Of a stretch of DNA of 64,000 nt, positions 17,450 through 26,161 are shown one piece after another (the first letter of the stretch is position 1; each line of letters starts with the position of its first letter). The translations under genes were made by a program, and so were the position numbers. The stretch spans positions 248,001-312,000 of the forward strand of contig NZ_JAHYCA010000002.1 in NCBI RefSeq assembly GCF_019430905.1. Reading direction: 5' to 3'. The stretch is from Billgrantia antri. GTDB taxonomy: Bacteria > Pseudomonadota > Gammaproteobacteria > Pseudomonadales > Halomonadaceae. The notes below the pieces were generated by a model, which did no database searches, was not told the origin of the DNA, and saw nothing but the letters and a program-made list of their open reading frames with translations.

Positions 17450-18493
17450 TCAGCGCTTCAGCGCACCGAGCTGCTGGCGGCGGTACTCGCCCTGACGCTC
17501 GAACATCCAGCCGGGATACTCGGCGGGAAGCTGGCTGACGCTATCGAGCAGCGCGAGCTCCTCGGCGCTGAGCGTGACCTGTGCGGCGGCAATATTGTCG
17601 TCGAGCTGGTCGAGGCGATTGGCGCCGACGATGACGCTGGTGACTGCCGGCTGGTGCAGCAGCCAGGCGAGCGCAATCTGGGCGACGCTGACGCCCTTGG
17701 CCTCGGCGATGCTGCGCATGACGTCGACGCAGTCATGAGCGCGTGCCTGCTCCACCGGCGGGAAGTCGAAGTTGGTGCGGCGGCCTTCGCCCGCGGTCTG
17801 GCCGTCGCGGCCGTACTTGCCGCTGAGCAGGCCGCCGGCAAGCGGGCTCCACACCATCAGGCCGAGGCCTTCGCTCTCCAGCATGGGGACGATTTCACGT
17901 TCCAGGTCGCGACCGGCCAGGGTGTAGTAGGCCTGCAATGACTGGAAGCGGTTCAGACCCTTGCGTTCGGCGATGCCGAGTGCCTTGACGATCTGCCAGG
18001 CGGCCCAGTTGGAGACCCCGACATAACGCACGTGGCCGTGTTGAACCAGGGTGTCCAGCGCGCTCAGGGTCTCCTCGATGGGCGTGGCGGGATCGAAGCC
18101 GTGCACCTGATAGAGGTCGATATGATCGAGCTGCAGGCGCTTCAGGCTCGCCTTCACGCCTTCCATGATGTGATAGCGCGTCAGCCCCCTGGCGTTCACC
18201 CCCGGACCGGTCTCGCCGAATACCTTGGTGGCGACGACCACTTCATCGCGCGGCACGCCGAGGTTCTTCAGCGCCTGGCCGGTCATGCGCTCCGAGAGCC
18301 CCTCGGAGTAGACATCGGCAGTGTCGATGAAGTTGATGCCGGCCTCCAGCGCGCGGGCGATCAGCCGCTCGGCGTCGCTCTGCTGGAGATCGCCGATCTT
18401 GCTCCACAGCTCGCCCTCGCCGCCGAAGGTCATGGTGCCCAGGCAGAACTGGGAGACGAAGAGGCCGGTATTGCCAAGCTTGCGATATTGCAT
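17450..18493 (-). CDS. Aldo/keto reductase
   Basis: 347 residues from the ATG at 18493 with AGGAG upstream; an upstream in-frame start at 18541 lacks such a site. The TIM-barrel NADPH oxidoreductase motifs are clear: MQYRKLGNTGLFVSQ at the start, GINFIDTADVYSEG (catalytic Asp and Tyr), VATKVFG (Lys) and DLYQVHGFD (His), with VIVGANRLDQLDDN in the C-terminal cofactor site. It reduces aldehydes or ketones in the cytosol; substrate unknown. It is divergent from an XRE-type regulator gene starting at 18696, a common arrangement in which the regulator controls the reductase. Confidence 0.9.
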   Translation of the reverse strand: MQYRKLGNTGLFVSQFCLGTMTFGGEGELWSKIGDLQQSDAERLIARALEAGINFIDTADVYSEGLSERMTGQALKNLGVPRDEVVVATKVFGETGPGVNARGLTRYHIMEGVKASLKRLQLDHIDLYQVHGFDPATPIEETLSALDTLVQHGHVRYVGVSNWAAWQIVKALGIAERKGLNRFQSLQAYYTLAGRDLEREIVPMLESEGLGLMVWSPLAGGLLSGKYGRDGQTAGEGRRTNFDFPPVEQARAHDCVDVMRSIAEAKGVSVAQIALAWLLHQPAVTSVIVGANRLDQLDDNIAAAQVTLSAEELALLDSVSQLPAEYPGWMFERQGEYRRQQLGALKR

Positions 18494-18695
18494 GGGGTAC
18501 TCCTTTACATTGCCGGGTAGTAGTGTGGCAGTGCCCAGCACGGTGTTGGGCGGACGGATCGTGTCGTTGTGTTAGTAGGGCGTTAGCGCCGCGGGTGAGC
18601 GACGCGGTATACCATGGCCACGATACGTGGGTCGCGAGCGCACGATCAGGAACGCGCTATTCTGGTATTCGCACTTCCCCCCTAGGACACGCCCA
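18494..18695. promoter_or_regulatory. Divergent promoter region, reductase / XRE-type regulator
   Basis: 202 bases between two divergent starts, with no gene. Promoters for both genes must lie here. I could not pick a convincing operator; GTGTGGCAGTGCCCAGCAC near 18525-18543 is the most repeat-like stretch. Confidence 0.4.
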
Positions 18696-19559
18696 GTGCT
18701 CAGCCATATTCGACGCAGCGAAATTGCCACTTTCCTCCGGATTCGACGTGCCCGGCTGCAGCCCGAGCAGGTCGGGCTGCCGCGCGGGCGGCGACGACGC
18801 ACGCCGGGCCTGCGCCGCGAGGAGGTGGCCGAGCTCGCCGGCATCAGTACTGAGTGGTATGCCTGGCTGGAACAGTCGCGAGACGTTAATCCCTCGCTGG
18901 ACACCCTGCAGCGCATCGCTCAGGCCCTGCGGCTGGAGCCTGCCGAGCAGCAGCACCTCCTGAACCTGGGCGGCTACGGCGTGGAGAATGGCGACAACGG
19001 GCTGGCGCGCGAGGCCGTGGTGGGCGACAGCCTGCAGCGCCTGCTGGAGCAGATCGTCTGTTGTCCGGCTTGGATAATGGGAGCCCGTTCGGACATCCTG
19101 GCCTGGAATCGAGCGGCCACCGTGATCCATGGCGACCTCGGCGCGATGCGAGGCATCGAGCGCAACGGCATCCATCAACTGTTCCTCAATCCAGCGATGC
19201 GCCGCATGCTGGTGGATTGGGAGGTGCATGCGCGGGACTGTGTGGCAAAGCTGCGCCTGACCCAGGCCAACTACCTCGATGACCCCTGGTTCAACGAGCT
19301 CATCGAGCTGCTGCGGTCACGTAGCCCCGCTTTCTCTGCCTGGTGGGACGAGCATGAGGTGCGCCTGCCCCACGACGGCGTCAAGGTCTACGAGCATCCG
19401 AAAGCGGGTCGGCTCTCCTTCGACTACGCCATCCTGCAGGTGGCCGGAGGCAACGAGGTGCCGCTGAACCTGATCACCTACGTGCCTACCCGCGATACGG
19501 ACACCCAGGAGAAGATGGAGGCCCTGTTGCGGCGCTCCGCGCTGGTGCTCTCTGCCTGA
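18696..19559 (+). CDS. XRE-family regulator with MmyB-like ligand domain
   Basis: 287 residues from GTG 18696; the longer frame from 18627 has no ribosome site and adds unrelated residues. N-terminal helix-turn-helix: RTPGLRREEVAELAGISTEW then YAWLEQSRDVNPSLDTLQRI, with the family-typical LRREEVA-LAG-S--WY-WLEQ spelling. The C-terminal half (ILAWNRAA, then DPWFNELIELLRSRSPAFSA and the ending LNLITYVPTRDTDTQEKMEA) is the PAS-like MmyB ligand-binding domain. Such regulators typically control a neighbouring oxidoreductase, here the divergent aldo/keto reductase. Confidence 0.88.
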   Translation: MLSHIRRSEIATFLRIRRARLQPEQVGLPRGRRRRTPGLRREEVAELAGISTEWYAWLEQSRDVNPSLDTLQRIAQALRLEPAEQQHLLNLGGYGVENGDNGLAREAVVGDSLQRLLEQIVCCPAWIMGARSDILAWNRAATVIHGDLGAMRGIERNGIHQLFLNPAMRRMLVDWEVHARDCVAKLRLTQANYLDDPWFNELIELLRSRSPAFSAWWDEHEVRLPHDGVKVYEHPKAGRLSFDYAILQVAGGNEVPLNLITYVPTRDTDTQEKMEALLRRSALVLSA

Positions 19560-19668
19560 CTGGGTTTTCGACATGGCCCGACAAGTCCGGGAAGAGTGCA
19601 CCATTCGTGAGGCGTGACGGCGCGCCTGAGGGCTACCGTCACGCCGCACTACTTGCTTGGGACGGCAA

Positions 19669-20298
19669 CTACCGCGGGCGACGCACGACCCTCAGCTTGC
19701 CGCTGGCGCCGCCGCCGCAGAAGAAGCGATCGGTGCCATCCGACTCGAGCCCCGAGACGCCTGTGCCCTGAGGCATATCGAGTTGTTGCAGCACCTCGCC
19801 CGAGGCTGGGTCGATTCGCCTCAAGTCGCTGCCGTCATCCTCCCAGGTGCCATGCCAGAGTTCGCCGTCGACCCAGGTGACACCGGTGACGAAGCGATTG
19901 GATTCGATGGTACGCAGGATGGCTCCGCTGTCAGGATCGATCTGGTGGATCTTGCGGTCGCGGTACTGGCCTAGCCAAAGCGAGCCTTCGGCCCAGGCCA
20001 GCCCCGAATTGCTACCGGGCGGAGCGGGGATGGTGGCGAGGACCCGGCCGCTGGCGGGCTCGATCTTGTGGATGCGGTCTGCGGAGATCTGGAACAGGTG
20101 TTGGCCGTCGAAGGCCGTTCCTGCATCGGCCTCGATTTCGATCGAGCGCTGTGGCTCGCCGGTTTCGGGATCGAAGGCGCCAAGCATTTCGCCGGTGGCA
20201 AGCCACACGTGGCGTCCGTCGTAGCTGACACCGTGCACGTGCTCTACACCGGGGAAGGGACCGAATTCCTGGAGTACTTGCGCTGCTGAACGGTTCAT
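19669..20298 (-). CDS. Beta-propeller (glutaminyl cyclase/Vgb-like) protein
   Basis: 209 residues from ATG 20298, which has GAGG eight bases upstream; the open frame extends to 20643 but that part overlaps the neighbour and is arginine-rich noise. Repeated blades are visible, each carrying an I-x-P-x-S/T-G-x-x-L/I motif: FDPETGEPQRSI, IEPASGRVLATI, IDPDSGAILRTI and IDPASGEVLQQL. There is no signal peptide, so it is probably cytoplasmic. Four to five blades is short for a closed propeller. It lies 29 bases after the TPR-HTH regulator and is likely co-transcribed. Function unknown. Confidence 0.65.
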   Translation of the reverse strand: MNRSAAQVLQEFGPFPGVEHVHGVSYDGRHVWLATGEMLGAFDPETGEPQRSIEIEADAGTAFDGQHLFQISADRIHKIEPASGRVLATIPAPPGSNSGLAWAEGSLWLGQYRDRKIHQIDPDSGAILRTIESNRFVTGVTWVDGELWHGTWEDDGSDLRRIDPASGEVLQQLDMPQGTGVSGLESDGTDRFFCGGGASGKLRVVRRPR

Positions 20299-20327
20299 GT
20301 CGTTGACCTCGTTTGGTGGGTACCGTC

Positions 20328-21554
20328 TCAGCCTAATCCGCCGGGTAGAGGCCCCGGGAGTAACAAGGTTGTCGTGAAACCCGGCACCGGCGGGGCGACC
20401 CAGCGCCGGGCCCTGCCGCGGCCGAAGGACTGCACTTTGCCCACTCTGGCAAGCGTCTCGAGCGCGCGCTGAATGTTGCGCTGGCTGGCGCCGAGGGCCA
20501 TGGCCAGGGCCGAGCTCGACCACGGCTCGCCGTCGCTGAGCAGGGCCAGCACGTCGCCATGCTTGTCTTCGATAGGGCGCGCCAGAACCACGACCTCGGT
20601 AGCGGAAGTTGGCTCCAGCACGTAGCCTCGCGGCGTTGCACACACGCCGGCCAGGGGGCCGAGTGCCGCACGCAGCCGGCCGAGCTCGACGCGCAGGCGG
20701 ATACGGTGCGAGTCGTCGGCGAAGCGAGTGCGAAACGTGCCGGCGATGAGCGCATCCCGTGGCACGTCGGCTGGCCAGGCTTCACCCAGCAGGCGAGCCA
20801 GGGCGAACAGCACCGGGCGGGTAGCGAGCGAGACTGCGACATGGCCGTTGCGAACGGCGTGGCGGCAGGCGTCGACGACGAGCGCCTTGGACGCCAGTAG
20901 CGCTTCGACCTCAGGCAACAGCAGCAGGCGCTCTTGACCTTGCGCCACCAGGCGTGCGGCGGGGGCGCCCAGGGCGTGCCAGGCATTCTCGACTTCCGCC
21001 TGCAGGGCGACAACGCCGGAGAGGCGAGCGTTTTCTGCGGCGCGTTCGAGTGCGGTGCGTGCTGCCGCGGTGTGCAGCCGTCGCAGGGCGATGCCTGCCG
21101 CAACCAATGCCTGGATGGCCCCCAGAGCGGGAGGAAGGGAGTGGAGAGCGAGCTGGGCCAGGGCATGTTCGGCCTGTTCAAGGCGCCCGAGCAACAGCAG
21201 GCGGCGAGCCTCGAGCGAACGAGCATGGGCGGCATTCGTCAGGTCTCCATGCGCCTCGAGCGTGGCTCGTGCAGAGTCGAGCCGCCTCGTGGGCCAGCCG
21301 AGATCGCGTGACGCCAGGGCAACCTCGGCCTCGGCGACCACGCACCGGGCACGAGCCATCTCCTCCCTGGCGCTGAAGGTGCGCGCTGCACGCTGCAACA
21401 GCAGCCTGGCGCGGGCGAAGTCGCCAAGCTGAGCCATCGCGATTCCTCTCAGCGCAAGAGCCGGTGCATCGTCACGCAGGGCGACCCGGTTCAAGGCCCC
21501 GAGGGGATCGCCCGCCGAGAGCGCACGGCCCGCGGCCGTGATCAACGCGTCCAT
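20328..21554 (-). CDS. TPR/HTH transcriptional regulator
   Basis: 408 residues. The N-terminal 250 residues are alanine/leucine-rich helical repeats of TPR type (ALALRGIAMAQLGDFARARL, then ALERAAENARLSGVVALQAE). A central segment RIRLRVELGRLRAALGPLAG plus GYVLEP looks like an OmpR-like winged-helix DNA-binding part. The C-terminal helix-turn-helix, SSSALAMALGASQRNIQRAL followed by ARVGKVQSFGRGRARRW, is a second winged helix. It has no sensor or kinase domain, so signals probably bind the TPR solenoid. Paired with the propeller gene in a two-gene leftward unit. Confidence 0.65.
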   Translation of the reverse strand: MDALITAAGRALSAGDPLGALNRVALRDDAPALALRGIAMAQLGDFARARLLLQRAARTFSAREEMARARCVVAEAEVALASRDLGWPTRRLDSARATLEAHGDLTNAAHARSLEARRLLLLGRLEQAEHALAQLALHSLPPALGAIQALVAAGIALRRLHTAAARTALERAAENARLSGVVALQAEVENAWHALGAPAARLVAQGQERLLLLPEVEALLASKALVVDACRHAVRNGHVAVSLATRPVLFALARLLGEAWPADVPRDALIAGTFRTRFADDSHRIRLRVELGRLRAALGPLAGVCATPRGYVLEPTSATEVVVLARPIEDKHGDVLALLSDGEPWSSSALAMALGASQRNIQRALETLARVGKVQSFGRGRARRWVAPPVPGFTTTLLLPGPLPGGLG

Positions 21555-21831
21555 CTCAATCCCGTTTTGTCTGCTCTGGACAACGGCTACGAGCGAGCCT
21601 GGGAGGCATGCCTCTAGTATGTGCCGCTATCCTGCGCTCTTCGAGCCGGCATGCCCTCACTCTACACGACGACAATGCGTTGTCTTGGCGCTGCCCCGCC
21701 TCGATCTGTCGTGAAATCATCGTCATTCTAAAAACGTTATGTTATAACTTTTCATGGCAAGAACAGCGCGACGCTCGCTCCCTGTATTGCGGTTTCGCTG
21801 GTTAGCCCTACCTCGTTACGGTGCTTTTCCC
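21555..21831. other. Divergent intergenic region with Zur box
   Basis: 277 bases between the leftward regulator and the zinc-starvation operon. The right half is AT-rich near 21720-21755 and contains the Zur-like operator described separately. Nothing else is recognised. Confidence 0.5.
21736..21748 (+). promoter_or_regulatory. Predicted Zur operator
   Basis: GTTATGTTATAAC matches the 13-base core of the enterobacterial Zur site GTTATANTATAAC at all defined positions but one (A to G at position 6). It lies 84 bases before the COG0523 gene and overlaps likely -10 sequence TATAAC. Both downstream genes are known members of zinc-starvation regulons, which makes the assignment strong. Confidence 0.75.
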
Positions 21832-22956
21832 ATGAGTCCAGATACCCACGACCTGATTCCCGTTACCGTGCTGACCGGCTTCCTCGGCAGCGGCAAGACC
21901 ACCCTGCTCAACCAATTGGTGCACCAGCCCGCGATGAAGGATGCGCTGGTGGTGATCAACGAGTTCGGCGACATCGGGCTCGATCACCGTCTGGTCGCTG
22001 AAGGCGATGAGCACAGCGTGGTGGAAATGAGCAGCGGCTGCCTGTGCTGCACCATACGCGGTGATCTGAGCCGCACCGTGCAGAAGACCTTCGATGCGAT
22101 CGAGCGAGCGGGCGGCGAGCCCTTCTCGCGCGTGATCATCGAAACCACCGGACTCGCCGACCCCTCTCCCATCCTGCACACCCTGATGACCGACTACTGG
22201 CTGGCCCATCGTCTGTACCTGGATGGTGTGATTTGTCTGGTGGATGCCGCCAGCGGCGTTTCGACGCTCAATGCCCATCGCGAGTCGCAGCGTCAGGCTG
22301 CCGTCGCCGACCGGCTGTTGATCACCAAGGCCGATCTGGTGGACGAGGCGCGACTGTCTCGGCTTGCCGGCCATTTGGCTCGGATCAATCCAGCTGCCGA
22401 GCAAGTGCAAGTGAGTCATGGCGAGATAGCGGCCGAACGGCTCACCGGAGAGGGCCTCTCTGTTCAGCGCCAACGGGCGGACCATTGGCTGAGCGCGGCC
22501 TCCTATGCTCAGGTATCGCCCACGGTGGGCATGACGCCGCCTTCTGCCGGCTCCCTGGTCTCGATGCTGACGCCTCAATCCGGGCCGGTTCTCAGCCGGC
22601 ATGGCGAACAGATCCGCTCGTTCTGTTTCACCGTGGAGGAGCCCATCGCGCCTGACGTCCTCGAGGACTGGCTGGACCTGTTGATGTCACTGCTGGGCGA
22701 GAAGATCCTGCGGGTGAAGGCCATCGTGAAGATTGCCGGGCGAGAGCAGCCGTTGGCCCTGCACGGCGTGCAGCACATCTTTCACCCACCGGAGCCGCTG
22801 CCGGTCGAGGCCTGTAGCGACGGTATCTCACGCTTTGTGTTCATTACTAACGGCGTAGCGCCCGAGGCGGTCGCGCAGCTGTTCGACTATTTTCAGCCCG
22901 GTCGCGCAGCTGAGAACCACCTTTCATCCTTCAACGCGCAAGGAGTCTCCCGATGA
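21832..22956 (+). CDS. COG0523 zinc-type GTPase (CobW/ZigA family)
   Basis: 374 residues from ATG 21832; an earlier in-frame ATG at 21754 lies only five bases past the Zur box and is unlikely. Motifs: Walker A GFLGSGKTTLL, metal site SGCLCCTIRGDL (CxCC), Walker B-like VIIETTGLADP and guanine motif ITKADL. The C-terminal domain (about 260-370) is the CobW-C fold with a His in QHIFHPPEPL. COG0523 proteins are metallochaperones that deliver zinc to client enzymes when zinc is scarce. It overlaps folE2 by four bases (ATGA), tying it to the zinc-independent folate route. Confidence 0.92.
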   Translation: MSPDTHDLIPVTVLTGFLGSGKTTLLNQLVHQPAMKDALVVINEFGDIGLDHRLVAEGDEHSVVEMSSGCLCCTIRGDLSRTVQKTFDAIERAGGEPFSRVIIETTGLADPSPILHTLMTDYWLAHRLYLDGVICLVDAASGVSTLNAHRESQRQAAVADRLLITKADLVDEARLSRLAGHLARINPAAEQVQVSHGEIAAERLTGEGLSVQRQRADHWLSAASYAQVSPTVGMTPPSAGSLVSMLTPQSGPVLSRHGEQIRSFCFTVEEPIAPDVLEDWLDLLMSLLGEKILRVKAIVKIAGREQPLALHGVQHIFHPPEPLPVEACSDGISRFVFITNGVAPEAVAQLFDYFQPGRAAENHLSSFNAQGVSR

Positions 22957-23861
22957 ATCGGTTGGCATTGGAAGATATCGCCATGGCTCCTGCCTCTCGT
23001 CTCGGCACCTTGAGCTGGGTCGGAATGGAGAATATCGCCCTGCCGCTGCAGGTGGTCGGCCAGGGTATCACCGGATACGCTTCGGCGGGGGTCAGCCTGG
23101 ACGACCCCACCGCGCGGGGCATCCACATGTCTCGTCTCTACCTGGCCCTGGCCGAACTCGAGTCGCGCGAGATTTCTCTGGTGCGCGTGGCGGCGGTGCT
23201 GGAGGCCTTCCTCGACAGCCATCAGGGGCTCTCGCAAGGCGCCTTTCTCGATCTCAGCGGCGAGGCGATGCTCAAGCGACCGGCGCTGATCAGCCCCCTG
23301 GCGGGCTGGAAGCGCTATCCCTTCGCCCTGCGCTGCCGGCGCGACGAGCGTGGTTTTGTGGCCACCCTCGATCTCACGGTGGGCTACTCCTCCACCTGCC
23401 CCTGCTCGGCCGCTCTGGCGCGACAGCTGATCCAGCAGGCCTTCGACGAAGATTTCACCGACATGCCGATCAGCCGCGAGGCGGTGCGGGCCTGGCTGGG
23501 CAGCGAGCAGGGCATTCTGGCCACGCCCCATAGCCAGCGCAGCCAGGCGCACCTCTCGGTGCAGCTCGCTAACGATCAGGACGAGCTGCCGCTGATTGCG
23601 CTGGTGGATCGCACCGAGCGGGCGCTGGGCACCGCGCTGCAAACGGCGGTGAAGCGGATCGACGAACAGGCCTTCGCCCTGGCCAACGGCCAGAACCTGA
23701 TGTTCTGCGAGGATGCCGCGCGCCGCCTGCAGCATGCGCTGCGCGAGCAGCCCGGCATCGATGGCTTCCGGCTACGCGTGGTGCACGCCGAAAGCCTGCA
23801 TGCCCACGATGCCGTGGCGCGCAGCGAGTGGAACTGGGGCGAGTCAGCTGGGTGCGCATGA
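22953..23861 (+). CDS. folE2: GTP cyclohydrolase FolE2 (type IB)
   Basis: 302 residues. FolE2 makes dihydroneopterin triphosphate from GTP, the first step to folate, and can use metals other than zinc, so it replaces FolE under zinc limitation. Family signatures: [13 protein letters not shown] (active-site Cys and following residues), [17 protein letters not shown] with the metal His, and NQ-rich end [15 protein letters not shown]. The ATG at 22953 has AAGGAG seven bases upstream and overlaps the COG0523 stop. Expression should follow the Zur box at 21736. Confidence 0.95.
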   Translation: MNRLALEDIAMAPASRLGTLSWVGMENIALPLQVVGQGITGYASAGVSLDDPTARGIHMSRLYLALAELESREISLVRVAAVLEAFLDSHQGLSQGAFLDLSGEAMLKRPALISPLAGWKRYPFALRCRRDERGFVATLDLTVGYSSTCPCSAALARQLIQQAFDEDFTDMPISREAVRAWLGSEQGILATPHSQRSQAHLSVQLANDQDELPLIALVDRTERALGTALQTAVKRIDEQAFALANGQNLMFCEDAARRLQHALREQPGIDGFRLRVVHAESLHAHDAVARSEWNWGESAGCA

Positions 23862-23949
23862 CGGGAGGCGGTCAGCGTCGGTTCCGGGCCGGCGGGCAAC
23901 CCATGCTACCATGGGGGTTTCGGCGAACCCGATCGACACAGGACTGAAC

Positions 23950-24468
23950 ATGCCTCTACTTGATAGCTTTACCGTCGACCACACGATCATGAACGCCCCG
24001 GCGGTTCGCGTCGCCAAGACCATGCAGACGCCCTCCGGCGATACCATCACGGTGTTCGATCTACGCTTCAACAAGCCGAACGAAGACATGATGGGTGAGA
24101 AGGGCATTCACACCCTGGAGCATCTGTTCGCTGGGTTCATGCGCAATCACCTGAACGGCAAGGACGTCGAGATCATCGATATCTCACCGATGGGCTGCCG
24201 CACGGGGTTCTACATGAGCCTGCTGGGCAACCCCAGCGAAGAGCGCGTCAGCGAAGCTTGGCTGGCGGCGATGCAGGACGTGCTCGACGTCAAGCGGATG
24301 GAAGACATCCCGGAACTCAATGAGTACCAGTGCGGTACCTTCGTGATGCACTCCCTGGAAGAAGCCCAGGAGATCGCTCGCTGCATCATCGAGCGTGGCG
24401 TCGGGGTCAACAGGAACGAAGAGATCACCCTGAGTGAAGATAAGCTGAAGTCGCTGGGCAACCATTGA
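23950..24468 (+). CDS. luxS: S-ribosylhomocysteine lyase LuxS
   Basis: 172 residues. LuxS splits S-ribosylhomocysteine into homocysteine and DPD, the precursor of autoinducer AI-2, as part of the activated methyl cycle. The metal ligands are present: HTLEH (His54, His58) and Cys128 in EYQCGTF; the catalytic Cys is in MGCRTGFYM. The start at 23950 gives the usual N-terminus [12 protein letters not shown]; the frame is open further upstream but overlaps folE2. A strong terminator follows. Confidence 0.97.
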   Translation: MPLLDSFTVDHTIMNAPAVRVAKTMQTPSGDTITVFDLRFNKPNEDMMGEKGIHTLEHLFAGFMRNHLNGKDVEIIDISPMGCRTGFYMSLLGNPSEERVSEAWLAAMQDVLDVKRMEDIPELNEYQCGTFVMHSLEEAQEIARCIIERGVGVNRNEEITLSEDKLKSLGNH

Positions 24469-24489
24469 CGCATAGCGAGAGTCTCGTGA

Positions 24490-24512
24490 CCCGCCCAAGA
24501 GGCGGGTTTTTT
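24490..24512 (+). terminator. Rho-independent terminator after luxS
   Basis: Stem CCCGCC (24490-24495) / GGCGGG (24501-24506) with a five-base loop, followed immediately by six T and then CTTTG. It lies 22 bases after the luxS stop. Confidence 0.9.
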
Positions 24513-24576
24513 CTTTGCGGAATTCGCTAAAGTAGGCAGGCAGAAGACAACGAGGTGTCGCGAAACGGGAGGGGCA

Positions 24577-25062
24577 ATGGAGAAGGTGCTGGTCAGCGCG
24601 TGCCTGCTGGGCAGGCGGGTACGCTACGATGGCGGTGCCAAGAGCCTGGCCTCGGAGATCCTGGCGCAGTGGCAGGCCGAGGGTCGGGTGGTATCGGTAT
24701 GCCCCGAGGTTGATGCCGGCCTGCCTACGCCGAGGCCGCCCGCCGAGATTATCGCCGGCGATGGGGGTGGGGTACTCACCGGTTCGGCGCAGGTCGTCGA
24801 TCGCGACGGTACCGATCTCACCGAGGTGTTTCGGCAGGGCGCTTCGCTGGCGCTCCAGCTGTGCCGGGAGCATGACATCAAGGTAGCGGTTCTGACCGAA
24901 CACAGCCCCTCCTGCGGCAGCACGCAGATCTACGATGGCAGTTTCTCGGGAGTGAAAAGGGCCGGTGCCGGTGTCACCGCGGCGCTGCTTCGCCAACACG
25001 GGGTTCGGGTGTACGGTCAGCACGAAATCGTCGATGCATGGCGGACCATCAAGGAACTGTGA
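24577..25062 (+). CDS. DUF523 family protein
   Basis: 161 residues. Conserved blocks of DUF523: VSACLLGRRVRYDGGAK at the start, SVCPEVDAGLPTPRPPAEI, and HSPSCGSTQIYDGSFSG, each with an invariant Cys, suggesting a metal or iron-sulfur site. Function is not established for the family; some members are fused to DUF1722. GGGAGG lies upstream of the ATG at 24577. It stands just after the luxS terminator, with the DUF2157 trio about 100 bases downstream. Confidence 0.85.
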   Translation: MEKVLVSACLLGRRVRYDGGAKSLASEILAQWQAEGRVVSVCPEVDAGLPTPRPPAEIIAGDGGGVLTGSAQVVDRDGTDLTEVFRQGASLALQLCREHDIKVAVLTEHSPSCGSTQIYDGSFSGVKRAGAGVTAALLRQHGVRVYGQHEIVDAWRTIKEL

Positions 25063-25165
25063 TGCGCGATATATCACGCCCTTGGTCAGGGCTCGTTGGC
25101 TCAAGCTGCTCTATCCCACAAAGCCGATCATCCCTACCAGGCCTATCTCATCGTGGAGCCCGACC

Positions 25166-26161
25166 ATGAGTAGTGAGAGGCTCAACATTCACCGTCAACT
25201 GACGGCATTGATCGAGCGGGGCGCCATACCTCGTGAGCAGGTGGCGCGGGCAGTCGCGCTTTCCGGGCTGTACCCTTCGGGGCGGGCTTGGGGGGTATTC
25301 CTGGATCGGCTGCTGCTGTGGTTGGGTACGCTGGCGCTGGCTTGCGGACTGCTGTTTCTCATCGCCTACAACTGGACCGCGATGGGACGTTGGCTGCGCT
25401 TCGGACTGGTGCAGGTAGCGCTGGTAGTGGCCATCGGCATCTACTGGTGGGCCGTAGGGCGCGGCGAAAAGGATAACTGGGTGGCTCGGGCGGCACTCAT
25501 GGCGGCTTCGCTGCTGCTGGGCGTGCTGTTGGCGCTGTTTGGTCAGGTCTACCAGACCGGTGCCGATCCGTGGCAGCTGTTCTTCTTCTGGGCCGTGCTG
25601 ATGTTGCCCTGGACGCTGGTGGCGCGCTTCGATGCGCTCTGGGTGCTGTGGCTGGGGTTGCTCAATCTTTCGCTGGCGCTCTACTTCCGCACATGGGGTG
25701 GGGCATTTGGCCTCCCGTTCGCCAGCGACACCGCCGCCCTGTGGGGGCTGTTCGCGCTCAATACCGTGGCGCTGGCGCTATGGGAGCTGGGCGCGCGGCG
25801 TTGGCGCTGGCTGTCGGCAGGGTGGGCCACGCGCCTGTTGGCGCTGGGCGGCGGCATCCCCCTGACCCTGCTCATGATCACCATCATTCTCGATGACTGG
25901 GCCGGCCTCACGCCTGCCATGCTGGTCTATCCGGTCTGGTTGGCGGCCCTCTACGCCATCTACCGCTATTGGCGAGCCGACCTGTTCATGCTGGCGGGGG
26001 GCTGCCTGTCGGTCATTACGGTCGTCACGTTCTTTCTTGCCCGACACCTGCTGTGGCACGCCGAGGCGGCTGGCTTCCTGGTCTTGGCCGTGGTGGTGCT
26101 GGGGTTGGGAGCAGCAGCCGCCTTCTGGCTCAAGCGGCTGCATGCGGAGATATCGGCATGA
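25166..26161 (+). CDS. DUF2157 multi-helix membrane protein
   Basis: 331 residues from ATG 25166 with GGAGC seven bases upstream. A soluble N-terminal stretch (RLNIHRQLTALIERGAIPRE) precedes about ten hydrophobic helices beginning LLLWLGTLALACGLLFLIAY. The domain pattern, an N-terminal charged helix followed by a run of membrane helices, is that of DUF2157. The role is unknown. It overlaps the next gene by four bases (ATGA) and forms a three-gene operon with DUF4401 and GDYXXLXY proteins, a conserved trio. Confidence 0.85.
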   Translation: MSSERLNIHRQLTALIERGAIPREQVARAVALSGLYPSGRAWGVFLDRLLLWLGTLALACGLLFLIAYNWTAMGRWLRFGLVQVALVVAIGIYWWAVGRGEKDNWVARAALMAASLLLGVLLALFGQVYQTGADPWQLFFFWAVLMLPWTLVARFDALWVLWLGLLNLSLALYFRTWGGAFGLPFASDTAALWGLFALNTVALALWELGARRWRWLSAGWATRLLALGGGIPLTLLMITIILDDWAGLTPAMLVYPVWLAALYAIYRYWRADLFMLAGGCLSVITVVTFFLARHLLWHAEAAGFLVLAVVVLGLGAAAAFWLKRLHAEISA

